Shown one piece after another: positions 1 to 8,062 of a stretch of DNA of 64,000 nt. The DNA is from Alcaligenes faecalis (GTDB lineage: Bacteria > Pseudomonadota > Gammaproteobacteria > Burkholderiales > Burkholderiaceae_B). The stretch lies in NCBI RefSeq assembly GCF_005311025.1, contig NZ_CP031747.1, positions 2,540,954 to 2,604,953 on the forward strand, written 5' to 3'. The notes below the pieces were generated by a model. It did no database searches and had not been told where the DNA came from. It saw only the letters and a list, made by a program, of their open reading frames with translations. Position 1 is the first letter of the stretch. The number at the start of each line of letters is the position of its first letter. A program made the position numbers and the translations under genes.

Positions 1-1296
1 GCGCAGTTGCAGCACATCTTGTGCAATAGCCAAGCCAGTTTGCTGGTAGTGGAAACGGATCTGACGCCGCTGCTGGCCGATGTGGACCTTGGCGCTACCG
101 CCGTCCAGCAAGCCTGGTTGATTCAAGGCCAGGAAGCGGCACAAACACTGGCGGTGAGCACCTGCGATCTGCCTGCTTTGGGCGATTACTGCGAGCCTGC
201 CGATATAGGCCCCGGCGATACGCTGGCCATTCTGTACACCTCCGGCACCTCGGGCCCTTCCAAAGGCGTCCAGTGCCCGCACGCCCAGTTCTACTGGTGG
301 GGCATTTACACCGCCAGCAAGCTGGGCATGAAGCCCGATGATGTGCTGTACACCTGCCTGCCCATGTTCCACACCAATGCCTTGAACACGTTTTTCCAGG
401 CTCTGGTCAGCGACGCCTGCATGGTGGTGGACAAGCGTTTCTCGGCCAGCCGTTTCTTCGACAATCTGTATGAAACCGGCGCCACGATTACCTATCTGCT
501 AGGCGCAATGGTGCCTATCCTGCTGTCCAAACCTGAGACGGCGGCAGAGAAGCTGCACAGGACGCGCATTGCATTAGGCCCCGGTGTTCCCGAGCAATTT
601 CATAGCCAGTTTCTGGAGCGCTGCCGCATGCATCTGCTGGATGGCTTTGGCTCTACCGAGACCAACTATGTCATGGGCCGCGGCATTCAGGAACAGCGCA
701 ATGGCTATATGGGCCGTGTGTCGGAAGGTTTTGAGGCTCTGGTCGTGGATGAGCACGACAACCCCTTGCCAGACGGTGAAGTGGGCGAACTGTTACTGCG
801 CGCCGATGAACCCTACGCCTTCGCGCTGGGATACTACGGTCAACCGGACAAGACAGTCGAAACCTGGAAAAACCTGTGGTTCCACACGGGTGACCGCGTC
901 GTGCGCGATGCGGATGGTTACTACCGCTTTGTGGACCGCCTGAAGGACATGATTCGCCGTCGTGGTGAGAACATTTCCTCCTACGAAGTCGAGCAGGCTT
1001 TGGCCAGCCATCCTGCGGTCCATACGGTTGCTGTCTATGCCGCCAAGTCCGAGCTGGCCGAAGACGAGGTCATGGCCATGATTGTGTTGCGTCCGGATTG
1101 CACGGTCAGCTGCGAGGAGCTGCTGCAGCATTGCGAGCGCCGTCTGCCCTACTTTGCGGTGCCGCGCTTTATTGAGTTTGCCCAGGTCTTGCCCACCACG
1201 GAAAATGGCAAGATTCAGAAGTTTGCCCTGCGTGATCGCGGCATTGGTCCCGACACCTGGGATAGAGAAAAAGCAGGCTATCAGGTTCGCCGCTGA
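1..1296 (+). CDS. AMP-dependent acyl-CoA ligase (partial, 5' end outside window)
   Basis: C-terminal part of an ANL-superfamily acyl-CoA synthetase that activates a carboxylic acid as acyl-AMP and then acyl-CoA. The reading frame is open from the first base, so the N-terminus lies upstream. Visible are the P-loop-like signature LYTSGTSGPSKG, the ATP-binding GFGSTET, the TGD aspartate motif (WFHTGD), the hinge DRLKDMIRRRGENIS and the C-terminal catalytic lysine context TENGKIQK. The overall style recalls carnitine/crotonobetaine-CoA ligases (CaiC-like), but the substrate cannot be read. The thiolase-like gene begins 21 bases downstream, so the two are probably co-transcribed and the ligase may supply its CoA ester. 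Confidence 0.9.
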   Translation, partial: AQLQHILCNSQASLLVVETDLTPLLADVDLGATAVQQAWLIQGQEAAQTLAVSTCDLPALGDYCEPADIGPGDTLAILYTSGTSGPSKGVQCPHAQFYWWGIYTASKLGMKPDDVLYTCLPMFHTNALNTFFQALVSDACMVVDKRFSASRFFDNLYETGATITYLLGAMVPILLSKPETAAEKLHRTRIALGPGVPEQFHSQFLERCRMHLLDGFGSTETNYVMGRGIQEQRNGYMGRVSEGFEALVVDEHDNPLPDGEVGELLLRADEPYAFALGYYGQPDKTVETWKNLWFHTGDRVVRDADGYYRFVDRLKDMIRRRGENISSYEVEQALASHPAVHTVAVYAAKSELAEDEVMAMIVLRPDCTVSCEELLQHCERRLPYFAVPRFIEFAQVLPTTENGKIQKFALRDRGIGPDTWDREKAGYQVRR

Positions 1297-1317
1297 TGGC
1301 TGCCACAGGAATTCAAT

Positions 1318-2478
1318 ATGACGCCTAATTTCAATCTGGACACAGTACGCCTGCTGGGCGCGACCGAGGTCACCTACACCCGGCGTGGTCAGTTGGGCAC
1401 GTCCGAGCTGCTGGCCCAGGCTTTCAAGCAGTCTCTTGCTGCAGCAGGTCTGAAGGCCAGCGATATTGATGGTCTGGGGGTAGCCTCCTTTACCCATGCA
1501 CCGGATCGGGCTATTGATCTGGCCTGGAAGCTGGGCTTGAAGGTGGGCTGGATCATGGATGACAGCAATGGCGGCGCCAGTGGTCTTAATATTCTGCAGC
1601 ACGCTATTCGTGCGGTACAGGCGGGTGATGCCCGCTGTATTGCGATTGTGGCCGGGGATCATTTTCAGGCCAAGGACTTCCAGCAACTGGTCGAAAACTA
1701 TAACCAGACAACTTACGATCATTTGCGACCTTTGGGCGCGGGCAGTCCGAATCATCGCTTTGCCATGCTGACGGCGAATCAAATGCGCAAGCTGGGTTTG
1801 GAGCGAGAGGACTACGCAGCTCTGGTGATGCGCCAGCGGCTATGGGCCAGCATGAATCCGGGTGCTGCGTATCGCAGCCCCATGAATCTGAATGATTATT
1901 TGAATGCGCCTCAAGTGGCAGATCCTTTGACGCGGCTGGATTGTGTGCCGGTGGTGGATGGAGCCAATGCCTTGATTGTGATGCGCGCGGATCATCCGGC
2001 GGCGCAGAATCAGCCGGCGATTACGGTAAAGGTTTTACGCAGTTTTCATAATATTGATGATCAGCAAGGCGATGGCTTGAGCACGGGTTTGGCGGCTTTG
2101 GCTCCGGCTTTGTGGGCGGACTCGGGGCTGAGTCCGGCTGATATGGATGTCCTCAGTATTTATGATGACTACCCCGTCATGGTTCTGGCGCAATTGCAGG
2201 ATTTGGGCTTCTTTCGGGCTGATAACGCCAAGCAGTTTATTCACGAGTCGATTGCAACGGGACGTGTGCCTTTGAATACCTCTGGCGGGCAATTGTCGGC
2301 TGGGCAGGCCGGGGCTGCTTGCAGTCTGCATGGACTGGTGGAGGTGATGCGTCAGTTGAGCGGTCAGGCGGGGGAGCGTCAGGTGGCGCAGGCCCGTTAT
2401 GGTTTGGTCACGGGATACGGCATGGTGGAGTATCGCTATGGCATGTGTTCAACGGCTCTTGTTTTGGAGGCCTTGTGA
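1318..2478 (+). CDS. Thiolase-like protein without the thiolase catalytic residues (possible CoA-ester aldolase)
   Basis: 386 aa thiolase-fold protein of the lipid-transfer/SCP-x type. The segment where thiolases carry their nucleophilic Cys reads DDSNGGASGLNI, with no Cys. The segment matching the GHPxGATG histidine loop reads GGQLSAGQAGAA, with Gln for His. Classic Claisen condensation or thiolysis is therefore unlikely. Such proteins often pair with a DUF35 protein, and one overlaps its stop codon by one base (TGATG). Steroid side-chain retro-aldolases (Ltp2 plus DUF35 partner) are the best-known precedent. The upstream CoA ligase fits a ligase-then-cleavage route. The fold is clear; the aldolase role is inferred. 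Confidence 0.8.
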   Translation: MTPNFNLDTVRLLGATEVTYTRRGQLGTSELLAQAFKQSLAAAGLKASDIDGLGVASFTHAPDRAIDLAWKLGLKVGWIMDDSNGGASGLNILQHAIRAVQAGDARCIAIVAGDHFQAKDFQQLVENYNQTTYDHLRPLGAGSPNHRFAMLTANQMRKLGLEREDYAALVMRQRLWASMNPGAAYRSPMNLNDYLNAPQVADPLTRLDCVPVVDGANALIVMRADHPAAQNQPAITVKVLRSFHNIDDQQGDGLSTGLAALAPALWADSGLSPADMDVLSIYDDYPVMVLAQLQDLGFFRADNAKQFIHESIATGRVPLNTSGGQLSAGQAGAACSLHGLVEVMRQLSGQAGERQVAQARYGLVTGYGMVEYRYGMCSTALVLEAL

Positions 2479-2780
2479 TGAGTCCTTCTGTATTTCGCTG
2501 TGTGCAGTGTGATCATCGGGTGTTTCCGGCGCGGTTCTTGTGTCCGAAGTGTCATGGGGATGAGTTTGAGGCGCAGACGTGTGCGTCTGGTGTGGTCACA
2601 GAACTGACGCGTAGTGCCATCTCTGGCGAGGAGCCAAGCGTGTATATGCTGGCAACGGTGACCAGCGATGCAGGGCCGGTGTTGATTGCTCGTGTGCTGG
2701 ATGAAGCAGTACAGCGGGGAGATAAGGTCGCTTTGGCTTTGCGGGATGGCGGGATCTATGCTGATCCTGTGCGAGAGTAA
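2478..2780 (+). CDS. Zn-ribbon OB-fold protein (DUF35 family)
   Basis: 100 aa protein with two CxxC knuckles near the N-terminus (CVQC and CPKC), a rubredoxin-like zinc ribbon, followed by a short beta-rich OB-fold segment containing GPVLIARV. This is the ChsH2/DUF35 architecture, which acts as an acyl-CoA-binding partner of thiolase-like or hydratase proteins. The ATG at 2478 overlaps the TGA of the thiolase-like gene, implying translational coupling and a 1:1 complex. Longer upstream reading in the same frame overlaps the thiolase gene and is not needed. It is the last gene of the operon. Confidence 0.85.
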   Translation: MSPSVFRCVQCDHRVFPARFLCPKCHGDEFEAQTCASGVVTELTRSAISGEEPSVYMLATVTSDAGPVLIARVLDEAVQRGDKVALALRDGGIYADPVRE

Positions 2781-2919
2781 AGGCAGTTTCTCAACTGCTT
2801 TCCTTGGAATGGCTCGATTGGATGGGGTTGGGTTTAGATGCCCAGCGTGTAGAGATCGGGATGACTCAAGGCTTGGAGTCAGCCACTGTTCGAGACGATG
2901 AAGAAGGTGACTATAAGAC

Positions 2920-3150
2920 GCTGATTGAGGGGCTGTCCCCGTGTTGGGGCTGGCAACTTGCCGGCGCTGCGCGCCGGTGCCCTGGTCAGATAATCGCTAC
3001 GGGCGCACCTTGAACTCGTCCGGTGGTTTGTCCCCCGGACAAACCACGAGCGTCGGACTCAAACAGCAAGGTGCTTGCACCCCTGCGCAATTATCTGCCT
3101 GCGGCAAGTCACCTGATCCGCCCCAACACCGGGCCAGCCCCTCAATCAGC
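2920..3150. repeat. 231-bp inverted-repeat element with perfect 16-bp ends
   Basis: The ends 2920-2935 and 3135-3150 are perfect reverse complements (GCTGATTGAGGGGCTG). Further inward the halves stay imperfectly complementary: gtgttggggc, acttgccg, cagataat and the ggtgc blocks all recur inverted. The centre is an 11-bp perfect hairpin, 3023-3033 with 3037-3047 (GTGGTTTGTCC, CCC loop). The whole unit could form a cruciform or one long RNA hairpin. It could be a MITE-like element or a paired REP/BIME-type repeat. I see no clear target duplication and no second copy in this window. Confidence 0.6.
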
Positions 3151-3551
3151 TCACAGCATCTTTTATCGGACGATTGTTGATTGGGGTTTGAATGCTTCGA
3201 CTTAGTGTTCTTAACGGGATCGCTGATCGTAGAAATGATTGATCGTAGAGCTGCTTGATGAAAGGGATTACTTGGAAAGATAGGAGTAGACAGTCGCTGT
3301 CCTAAGCCCGTATTTGCCAATGTCTGAGTGCGCTTTAATACATACAGGTTAAAAACGTAGCGGCTTATGCGCTTAAGCCTTAAAAGCTGACTTGAACGCT
3401 GTCGGTACGCACACAACCTGCGTCCTGCTCACCCCCAAAATCGATCTCAGCAACAGGCAGAAAGATCGTTAAAGTTCTTATGCGCCGCTTCCACATAAAT
3501 CACTTTGTTGCACATAGATATGCGGCAAAAAGTGATCAACGCTATCGAGCA
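3151..3551. other. Intergenic region without recognisable gene
   Basis: About 400 bases between the inverted-repeat element and the terminator of the following minus-strand operon. Short open frames exist on both strands, but none has a ribosome binding site, plausible composition or a recognisable protein. I see no convincing RNA structure. Confidence 0.4.
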
Positions 3552-3552
3552 T

Positions 3553-3594
3553 AAAAAAACCTCAGTTTGGCATCTGCCGAACTGAGGTTTTTTT
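3553..3594. terminator. Bidirectional intrinsic terminator
   Basis: A 13-bp stem (3558-3570 with 3577-3589, AACCTCAGTTTGG, one G-T pair) with a 6-nt loop. An A-run lies on one side and a T-run on the other, so it can end transcription from either direction. It lies just downstream of the minus-strand TRAP operon. Confidence 0.85.
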
Positions 3595-3676
3595 GTTTTG
3601 GAAAGCTTTTCCAGACTCTGGCTTTCTTCGCGGGACAACATCCTTATTGTCCCGCTTTCAGACTGCCTGCTCTGTC

Positions 3677-4999
3677 TTAGCCGATCAGTCCTGGCAGGCC
3701 CACGGCAATCCAGGGAACGAACAAGACCAGGGCCAGGATGCCGATTTCTATGACCAGGAAGGGCACGGCGGCACTGTAGATGTGGGGCAAGCGGATAGAT
3801 GGCGGGGCCACGCTTTGCATCACGATCAGCAGCAGGCCGAACGGTGGGGTCAGCAGGCCAATTTCCAGTGCGATCAGGATCATGACACCCAGCCAGACGG
3901 TATCCACACCTGCGGCCAGAGCCAGGGGCATGAAGAAAGGCAAGGCAATCATCATCATGGAGATTTGGTCCAGCACCATGCCCATGACCAGTAGCACCAG
4001 CAGCATGCAGATCACCAGCACGAAGGGCGACAGGTCGTAGTCTTTGATCATGCCCAGGAAGCCTGCGCTGGCTCCGGAGAAGCTCAGCAATTGGGCGAAG
4101 GTGGTGGAGGCGGCCAGGATGAACAGGATCACGACCGACACTTTGGCGGTTTCGATCAGGCTCTTCCACAGTGCTTTCAGGGTCAGAGCACGGTAGGCGA
4201 TGGTTGCCAGTACCGAGGCCACGACGCCGATCGCTGCCGATTCGGTAGGCGATGCCCAGCCGGCCAACATTGAGCCGACGACGGCAATGAAGATGCCCAG
4301 CAGGGGGACGACGTTGAACACGAAAGGTTTCCACAAGGCCCAGCCTTTCAGGCGGGTGGCGGGATCGTCGTCACTCATGGGGGCATCTTGCGGACGCAGG
4401 CGGCTACGCACAACCACGTAGGCCAGAAAGCCTGCTGCCATCAACATGCCGGGCAGGATGCCGCCGATCAGCAGTCGTTCGATGGAGATACCGGCCAGGC
4501 TACCCAGCATGACGGCCAGGGCCGAAGGCGGGATCAGCATGGCAATACCGCCTACGGCCATGATGGGGCCCATGGCCATGGTGGGGTGATAGCCGCGACG
4601 CAGCATTTCCGGCAGCATCACGCCGCCCATCATGGCGGTGTTGGCAATGGACGAACCCGACAAAGTCGCAAAGGTCGTTCCACCCAGGATACTGACGATG
4701 GACAGCTTGCCCGGCACGCGCGAGATCATGCGTTCGATGGAGTCGATGGCTTTGAAGGCCAGCCCGGTGTGGAACAGCACCTCACCCATCAGGACGAATA
4801 AGGGGATGGGGGTTAAGGAAAAACTGCCAATGGAAGCGGTGGTGTTACGCGCCCATTGAGCCAAACCTGCCGCCTCGCCCAGAAACAGCCAGGCACCCAG
4901 CAAGTTCACGGACAAGAAGGCAAAAACCACCGGCGTACCGATAGCCATCAAGAGAAAAAGTGACCCCAGCAGCAGGATCAATGCCATGTACCATTCCAT
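3677..4999 (-). CDS. TRAP transporter large permease, DctM type (system 1)
   Basis: 440 aa, the usual DctM length, with about a dozen hydrophobic segments spread over the whole protein. DctM is the sodium-driven transport subunit of tripartite ATP-independent periplasmic transporters. Typical features are the GTPVVFAFL start, LFVLMGEVLFHTGLA, and GGIAMLIPPSALAVMLG. The start is backed by an AGGAG box 7 bases upstream and lies two bases after the DctQ stop. It forms an operon with the DctQ and DctP genes above it. The substrate, probably an organic acid, cannot be told from sequence. Confidence 0.92.
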   Translation of the reverse strand: MEWYMALILLLGSLFLLMAIGTPVVFAFLSVNLLGAWLFLGEAAGLAQWARNTTASIGSFSLTPIPLFVLMGEVLFHTGLAFKAIDSIERMISRVPGKLSIVSILGGTTFATLSGSSIANTAMMGGVMLPEMLRRGYHPTMAMGPIMAVGGIAMLIPPSALAVMLGSLAGISIERLLIGGILPGMLMAAGFLAYVVVRSRLRPQDAPMSDDDPATRLKGWALWKPFVFNVVPLLGIFIAVVGSMLAGWASPTESAAIGVVASVLATIAYRALTLKALWKSLIETAKVSVVILFILAASTTFAQLLSFSGASAGFLGMIKDYDLSPFVLVICMLLVLLVMGMVLDQISMMMIALPFFMPLALAAGVDTVWLGVMILIALEIGLLTPPFGLLLIVMQSVAPPSIRLPHIYSAAVPFLVIEIGILALVLFVPWIAVGLPGLIG

Positions 5000-5001
5000 G
5001 C

Positions 5002-5526
5002 TCAGGCTCCTTGCTTAACGGGACGGGAAATCAGGCGGCGCAGGAATTCCAGTGCCAGCATGGATGCACCAAACAGCAAAGGCAGATTCAGCCACCACTC
5101 CGGGAACACCAGGGCTTTAAATACCATGGCTCCTTGCTCGTGAGCATCCAGAGCGACGACGGCACATTGCCAGGCCAACACACCACAAACCACCAGACCC
5201 AGCAGGTTGGAGATCAGGTCCAGCAAGCGCTGGACAGACGTGGGCAGATTGTTGAACAACACGTCGATACGGATATGACCGCCCAGGTACAGCACCCACG
5301 GCGCTGCCACGAAGGTGGCAATGATCAGCATGTATTCGGTTACTTCCACGCTGGTGGACAGCGCGTCGTAACCCAGGTTGCGCAGCACCACGTCGGCACA
5401 AACCAGCAGGCTCATCAGCCCGAAAGTCAGCGCCGCAACGGCTCCGCAAGCGTTCATTAACAGGGCGTAAGGACGCCCCCAGGTCGTGTTGGAAGGCTGG
5501 CCTTCCGGGGCAGTTGCAGCAGACAT
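5002..5526 (-). CDS. TRAP transporter small permease, DctQ type (system 1)
   Basis: 174 aa membrane protein with four predicted transmembrane segments. It contains the DctQ hallmark of a long second helix region ending in GGHIRIDVLFNNLP. DctQ holds the large permease and contacts the periplasmic binding protein. The start at 5526 (MSAATAPEG) is chosen because a GGAGA box precedes it; an upstream in-frame start would add 14 residues without a ribosome site. Only two bases separate its stop from the start of the large permease. Confidence 0.9.
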   Translation of the reverse strand: MSAATAPEGQPSNTTWGRPYALLMNACGAVAALTFGLMSLLVCADVVLRNLGYDALSTSVEVTEYMLIIATFVAAPWVLYLGGHIRIDVLFNNLPTSVQRLLDLISNLLGLVVCGVLAWQCAVVALDAHEQGAMVFKALVFPEWWLNLPLLFGASMLALEFLRRLISRPVKQGA

Positions 5527-5595
5527 CGCGTCTTCTCCGCAGATCAAAGTCACTGAAAGGGCGGGCATCTTGCCGCCCGTATGGCACCATCAAAA

Positions 5596-5629
5596 AGTGG
5601 ACACTGTCCCCAAGGGCGCAATGTCCACT
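5596..5629 (-). terminator. Intercistronic hairpin between dctP and dctQM (possible attenuator)
   Basis: On the minus strand an 8-bp perfect stem (AGTGGACA at 5596-5603 pairs with 5622-5629) with an 18-nt loop is followed by a T-run. It sits in the 132-base gap between the binding-protein gene and the permease genes. It may end part of the transcripts or stabilise the dctP message, giving more binding protein than permease. Confidence 0.5.
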
Positions 5630-5658
5630 GTCAAAAACTACGTAATCAGCAATCTTGT

Positions 5659-6633
5659 TTAAGGCTGATAACCACCAAACAGTTCACGCAGTTGCGCGGC
5701 GTATTTGGGGCTGGATTTATCGATACCGGCCCAGCCTGCTTCGTAAGCCTTGGTACGCAAGGCACGAGCCACTTCAGGTTCCAGAACCAAGGCTTGCACA
5801 CCGGCTTGTTCGGTGGCCGCTTTTTCATCAATTGCCATCTGGTGTTCAGTCACGTTCTGCGACTCCATCCACTCGATTTGCTTACGCATGAAGGCTTTCT
5901 GGTCTTCGTCCAGTTTTTCCCAACTCTTCTGATTCATGAAGAAACCCACTTCCACGTTGTAGAAGCCTGGCTCGACACGGTATTTGGTCTTTTCATGCCA
6001 GCCCATTTCCATCACACCCACAGAAGGCCAGCCATAGCCGTCAACCACGCCGCGTTCCAGCGCGGTGTAGACCTCGCCCGGTGGAATCTGCAGCGGCGTT
6101 GCGCCAATTTCGCGGAAGAAGGACAGGTACACGGGCACGCCACGCAGCTTGAAGCCCGACAGGTCTGCCGAGGTCACAGGCTTGTTGGTATAGATGTGGT
6201 ATTGCAAACCATCTGTCGTACGAGCCAGCCAGGTGATGTTGGCTTTCTCGCGGTGAATCTTGTCCATCAGCTCGTAGCCGCCGTTCTGACGCAGCTCGCT
6301 CATGGGTTTTTCTGTCAGCGTCAAAGCCAATGCTTCAGGCACCAGATTGGCGTGGAATACGGCTGTGGTATTGGCAAAATCAATCACGCCGGAACGTAGC
6401 GCGTTACCTACCTCGAAAGGAGGAATGGCCTCTGGACCACCAATCACGTTGATCTGCACCAGGCCCTTGCCTTCTGCGTTGACCTTATCCACAAACTGTT
6501 TGAAGCGCTTGGTAAAGAAGGTGTCCATCGTAAAGACAGATACCGCTTTCAGCGTTACTTCCGCTGCCTGCGCGCCAGCCATTCCCAAAGCCAGCAAGGC
6601 CGCTGCCACCACCCGAGTTGTTTTATTCACCAT
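5659..6633 (-). CDS. TRAP transporter substrate-binding protein, DctP type (system 1)
   Basis: 324 aa periplasmic protein. It starts with a Sec signal peptide (MVNKTTRVVAAALLALGMAG, cleavage near AQAAE). The DctP fold is shown by the ligand-arginine segment LSGFKLRGVPVY and by ALERGVVDGYGWP. The start at 6633 gives a normal signal peptide; the frame extends 22 residues further upstream but that part is not signal-like. It is first in the operon and followed by a hairpin before the permease genes. The conserved Arg suggests a carboxylate ligand. Confidence 0.92.
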   Translation of the reverse strand: MVNKTTRVVAAALLALGMAGAQAAEVTLKAVSVFTMDTFFTKRFKQFVDKVNAEGKGLVQINVIGGPEAIPPFEVGNALRSGVIDFANTTAVFHANLVPEALALTLTEKPMSELRQNGGYELMDKIHREKANITWLARTTDGLQYHIYTNKPVTSADLSGFKLRGVPVYLSFFREIGATPLQIPPGEVYTALERGVVDGYGWPSVGVMEMGWHEKTKYRVEPGFYNVEVGFFMNQKSWEKLDEDQKAFMRKQIEWMESQNVTEHQMAIDEKAATEQAGVQALVLEPEVARALRTKAYEAGWAGIDKSSPKYAAQLRELFGGYQP

Positions 6634-6839
6634 GACGGAACTTCCGCAGAAAGGTTTGTTATGAAATTTTAGTTTAGATATAAATATATCAATAATCAAT
6701 TATTTATAAGTCGGGGTTTTCACTAAGCGCGCTACGGGCCCATAAGGTCTGGCGCCGATATTGCACCTGAATTCTGTATGCGGACGGCCTGCTGTATCAT
6801 CACAGTCTTCTAGTTTTGTTGGCTTAAAAGGTATTACCC

Positions 6840-7520
6840 ATGACATTTTCCGCTGTGCTGTTTGATTGTGACGGTGTGCTGGTAGACAGCGAGCCAATCA
6901 CGGTTCGTGTACTGCGGGATATGTTGCAAGAAGAAGGCTGGGTGATGACTTATGAGCAGTGCTATGACTGGTTCATTGGCAAGGCGCTACCCGACGAGCT
7001 GCCCACCGTGCGCAAGATGACAGGTAAAGATCTGGATATGGAATGGGTGATGGCCTTTCGCATGCGCCGCAACCACGCCCTGACAAATGAAGTCATGGCC
7101 ATTCCCGGTATTCAGGACACGCTGGATGCGATCTTGCGCGACAAGCCCGGCATGATTGCCTGCGCGTCTGGCGCAGACCGCGCCAAATTGGTGCTGCAAT
7201 TAGGCCAGACCGGCCTGCTGGATTACTTCGGCACCCATATCTATAGCGGCGCTGAAACGCCACGCAACAAGCCTTACCCGGATGTCTATCTGGCCGCCGC
7301 TCAAGGGCTGGGCGTTGACCCGCAACAATGCCTGGTCGTGGAAGACAGCGTGACTGGCGCAAGTGCAGGCCTGGCCGCAGGCGCCACGGTGCTGGGCTAC
7401 TGCCCGGTTCCTGATAAGGAGGAGGAATTGCGCCGCCTGGGTGTGCGTGACACCTTCCGCCGCATGGACGAGCTACCCGCTTTGATCGCCAAGTTGGAGC
7501 AGGAACGGGTACAAAGCTGA
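6840..7520 (+). CDS. HAD-superfamily phosphatase / phosphoglucomutase-like
   Basis: 226 aa HAD subfamily IA hydrolase. The nucleophile motif is DCDGVLVDSEP (residues 9-19). A helical cap follows. Motif II lies in the IACASG stretch, motif III Lys in TPRNKPYPDVY, and the acidic motif IV in CLVVEDSVTGASAG. This is the layout of beta-phosphoglucomutase, phosphoglycolate and sugar-phosphate phosphatases; the substrate is not readable. It is a single gene, divergent from TRAP system 1, with an AAGG box upstream and a strong hairpin downstream. Confidence 0.88.
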   Translation: MTFSAVLFDCDGVLVDSEPITVRVLRDMLQEEGWVMTYEQCYDWFIGKALPDELPTVRKMTGKDLDMEWVMAFRMRRNHALTNEVMAIPGIQDTLDAILRDKPGMIACASGADRAKLVLQLGQTGLLDYFGTHIYSGAETPRNKPYPDVYLAAAQGLGVDPQQCLVVEDSVTGASAGLAAGATVLGYCPVPDKEEELRRLGVRDTFRRMDELPALIAKLEQERVQS

Positions 7521-7538
7521 TTCACAGCGAAGCAATAG

Positions 7539-7620
7539 AAAAGGCGCTGTGTTTTAGGCAGTTTCTTCAAAAGAGGGAGATCCCACCTGTTGGAACTGCT
7601 CAAAACACAGTGCCTTTTTT
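7539..7620 (+). terminator. Long hairpin terminator after the HAD gene
   Basis: An unusually long imperfect stem: AAAAGGC.CTGTGTTTT..GCAGTTTCTTCAA on the left pairs with TTGGAACTGC.CAAAACACAG..CCTTTT on the right. It ends in a T-run. The length (about 80 nt) is more than a simple terminator needs and could leave a stable RNA. Confidence 0.7.
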
Positions 7621-7655
7621 GCCGCCAGACCGTCTTAAGACTCGGTGCCGCCAAT

Positions 7656-7709
7656 AAAAAGCCCCCTCGGGCGGCAGCAAACCGAAAAGCGTAGTGTGGG
7701 GCCTTTTTT
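7656..7709. terminator. Hairpin terminator of the MCE operon
   Basis: AAAAAGCCCC at 7656-7665 pairs with GGGGC followed by a T-run at 7698-7709. Read on the minus strand it closes the lipid-transport operon; read on the plus strand it backs up the preceding hairpin. Confidence 0.6.
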
Positions 7710-7716
7710 CTGTTGC

Positions 7717-8058
7717 TTAGTCTTCCAGATGGAAGGTGTGCAAAATTCTATGCAGCACAGGGGCAATAATCAGACCGAAAGTCGCGGCCAGTACAAGACT
7801 GATATACGCGCCATAAATGGCAAAGAATACCTTGCCAGCCCACGTTTCAGGCAAGGCCATCGGCCCCAGCCCACCGACCATCATGGCGGCATTCAAGGCC
7901 GCATCGTGCCAGTGCACATTCTCTTCAAACCACATATGGCCCAATGCACCCAGCATCAGAGAAAAGGCCACAAAAACAATACCGATAAGGGCATGCGCCA
8001 ACAGGCGCTTGGTAAATTGCCACCCCGTAATCAGGGGCTCATCACGTGACTCATACAT
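7717..8058 (-). CDS. Small membrane protein of unknown function
   Basis: 113 aa with about three hydrophobic segments (HALIGIVFVAFSLMLGALG; ALNAAMMVGGLGPMA; VFFAIYGAYISLVLAATFGL). I do not recognise the family. The start lies four bases from the stop of the lipoprotein gene, so it is probably the last gene of the MCE lipid-transport operon. Function in that pathway is only suggested by position. Confidence 0.7.
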   Translation of the reverse strand: MYESRDEPLITGWQFTKRLLAHALIGIVFVAFSLMLGALGHMWFEENVHWHDAALNAAMMVGGLGPMALPETWAGKVFFAIYGAYISLVLAATFGLIIAPVLHRILHTFHLED

Positions 8059-8062
8059 GTCA

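Noticed and set aside
2997-3416. 139-aa minus-strand frame in the region of the inverted repeat
   Set aside because: Runs through the repeat element, with no ribosome site or recognisable motif.
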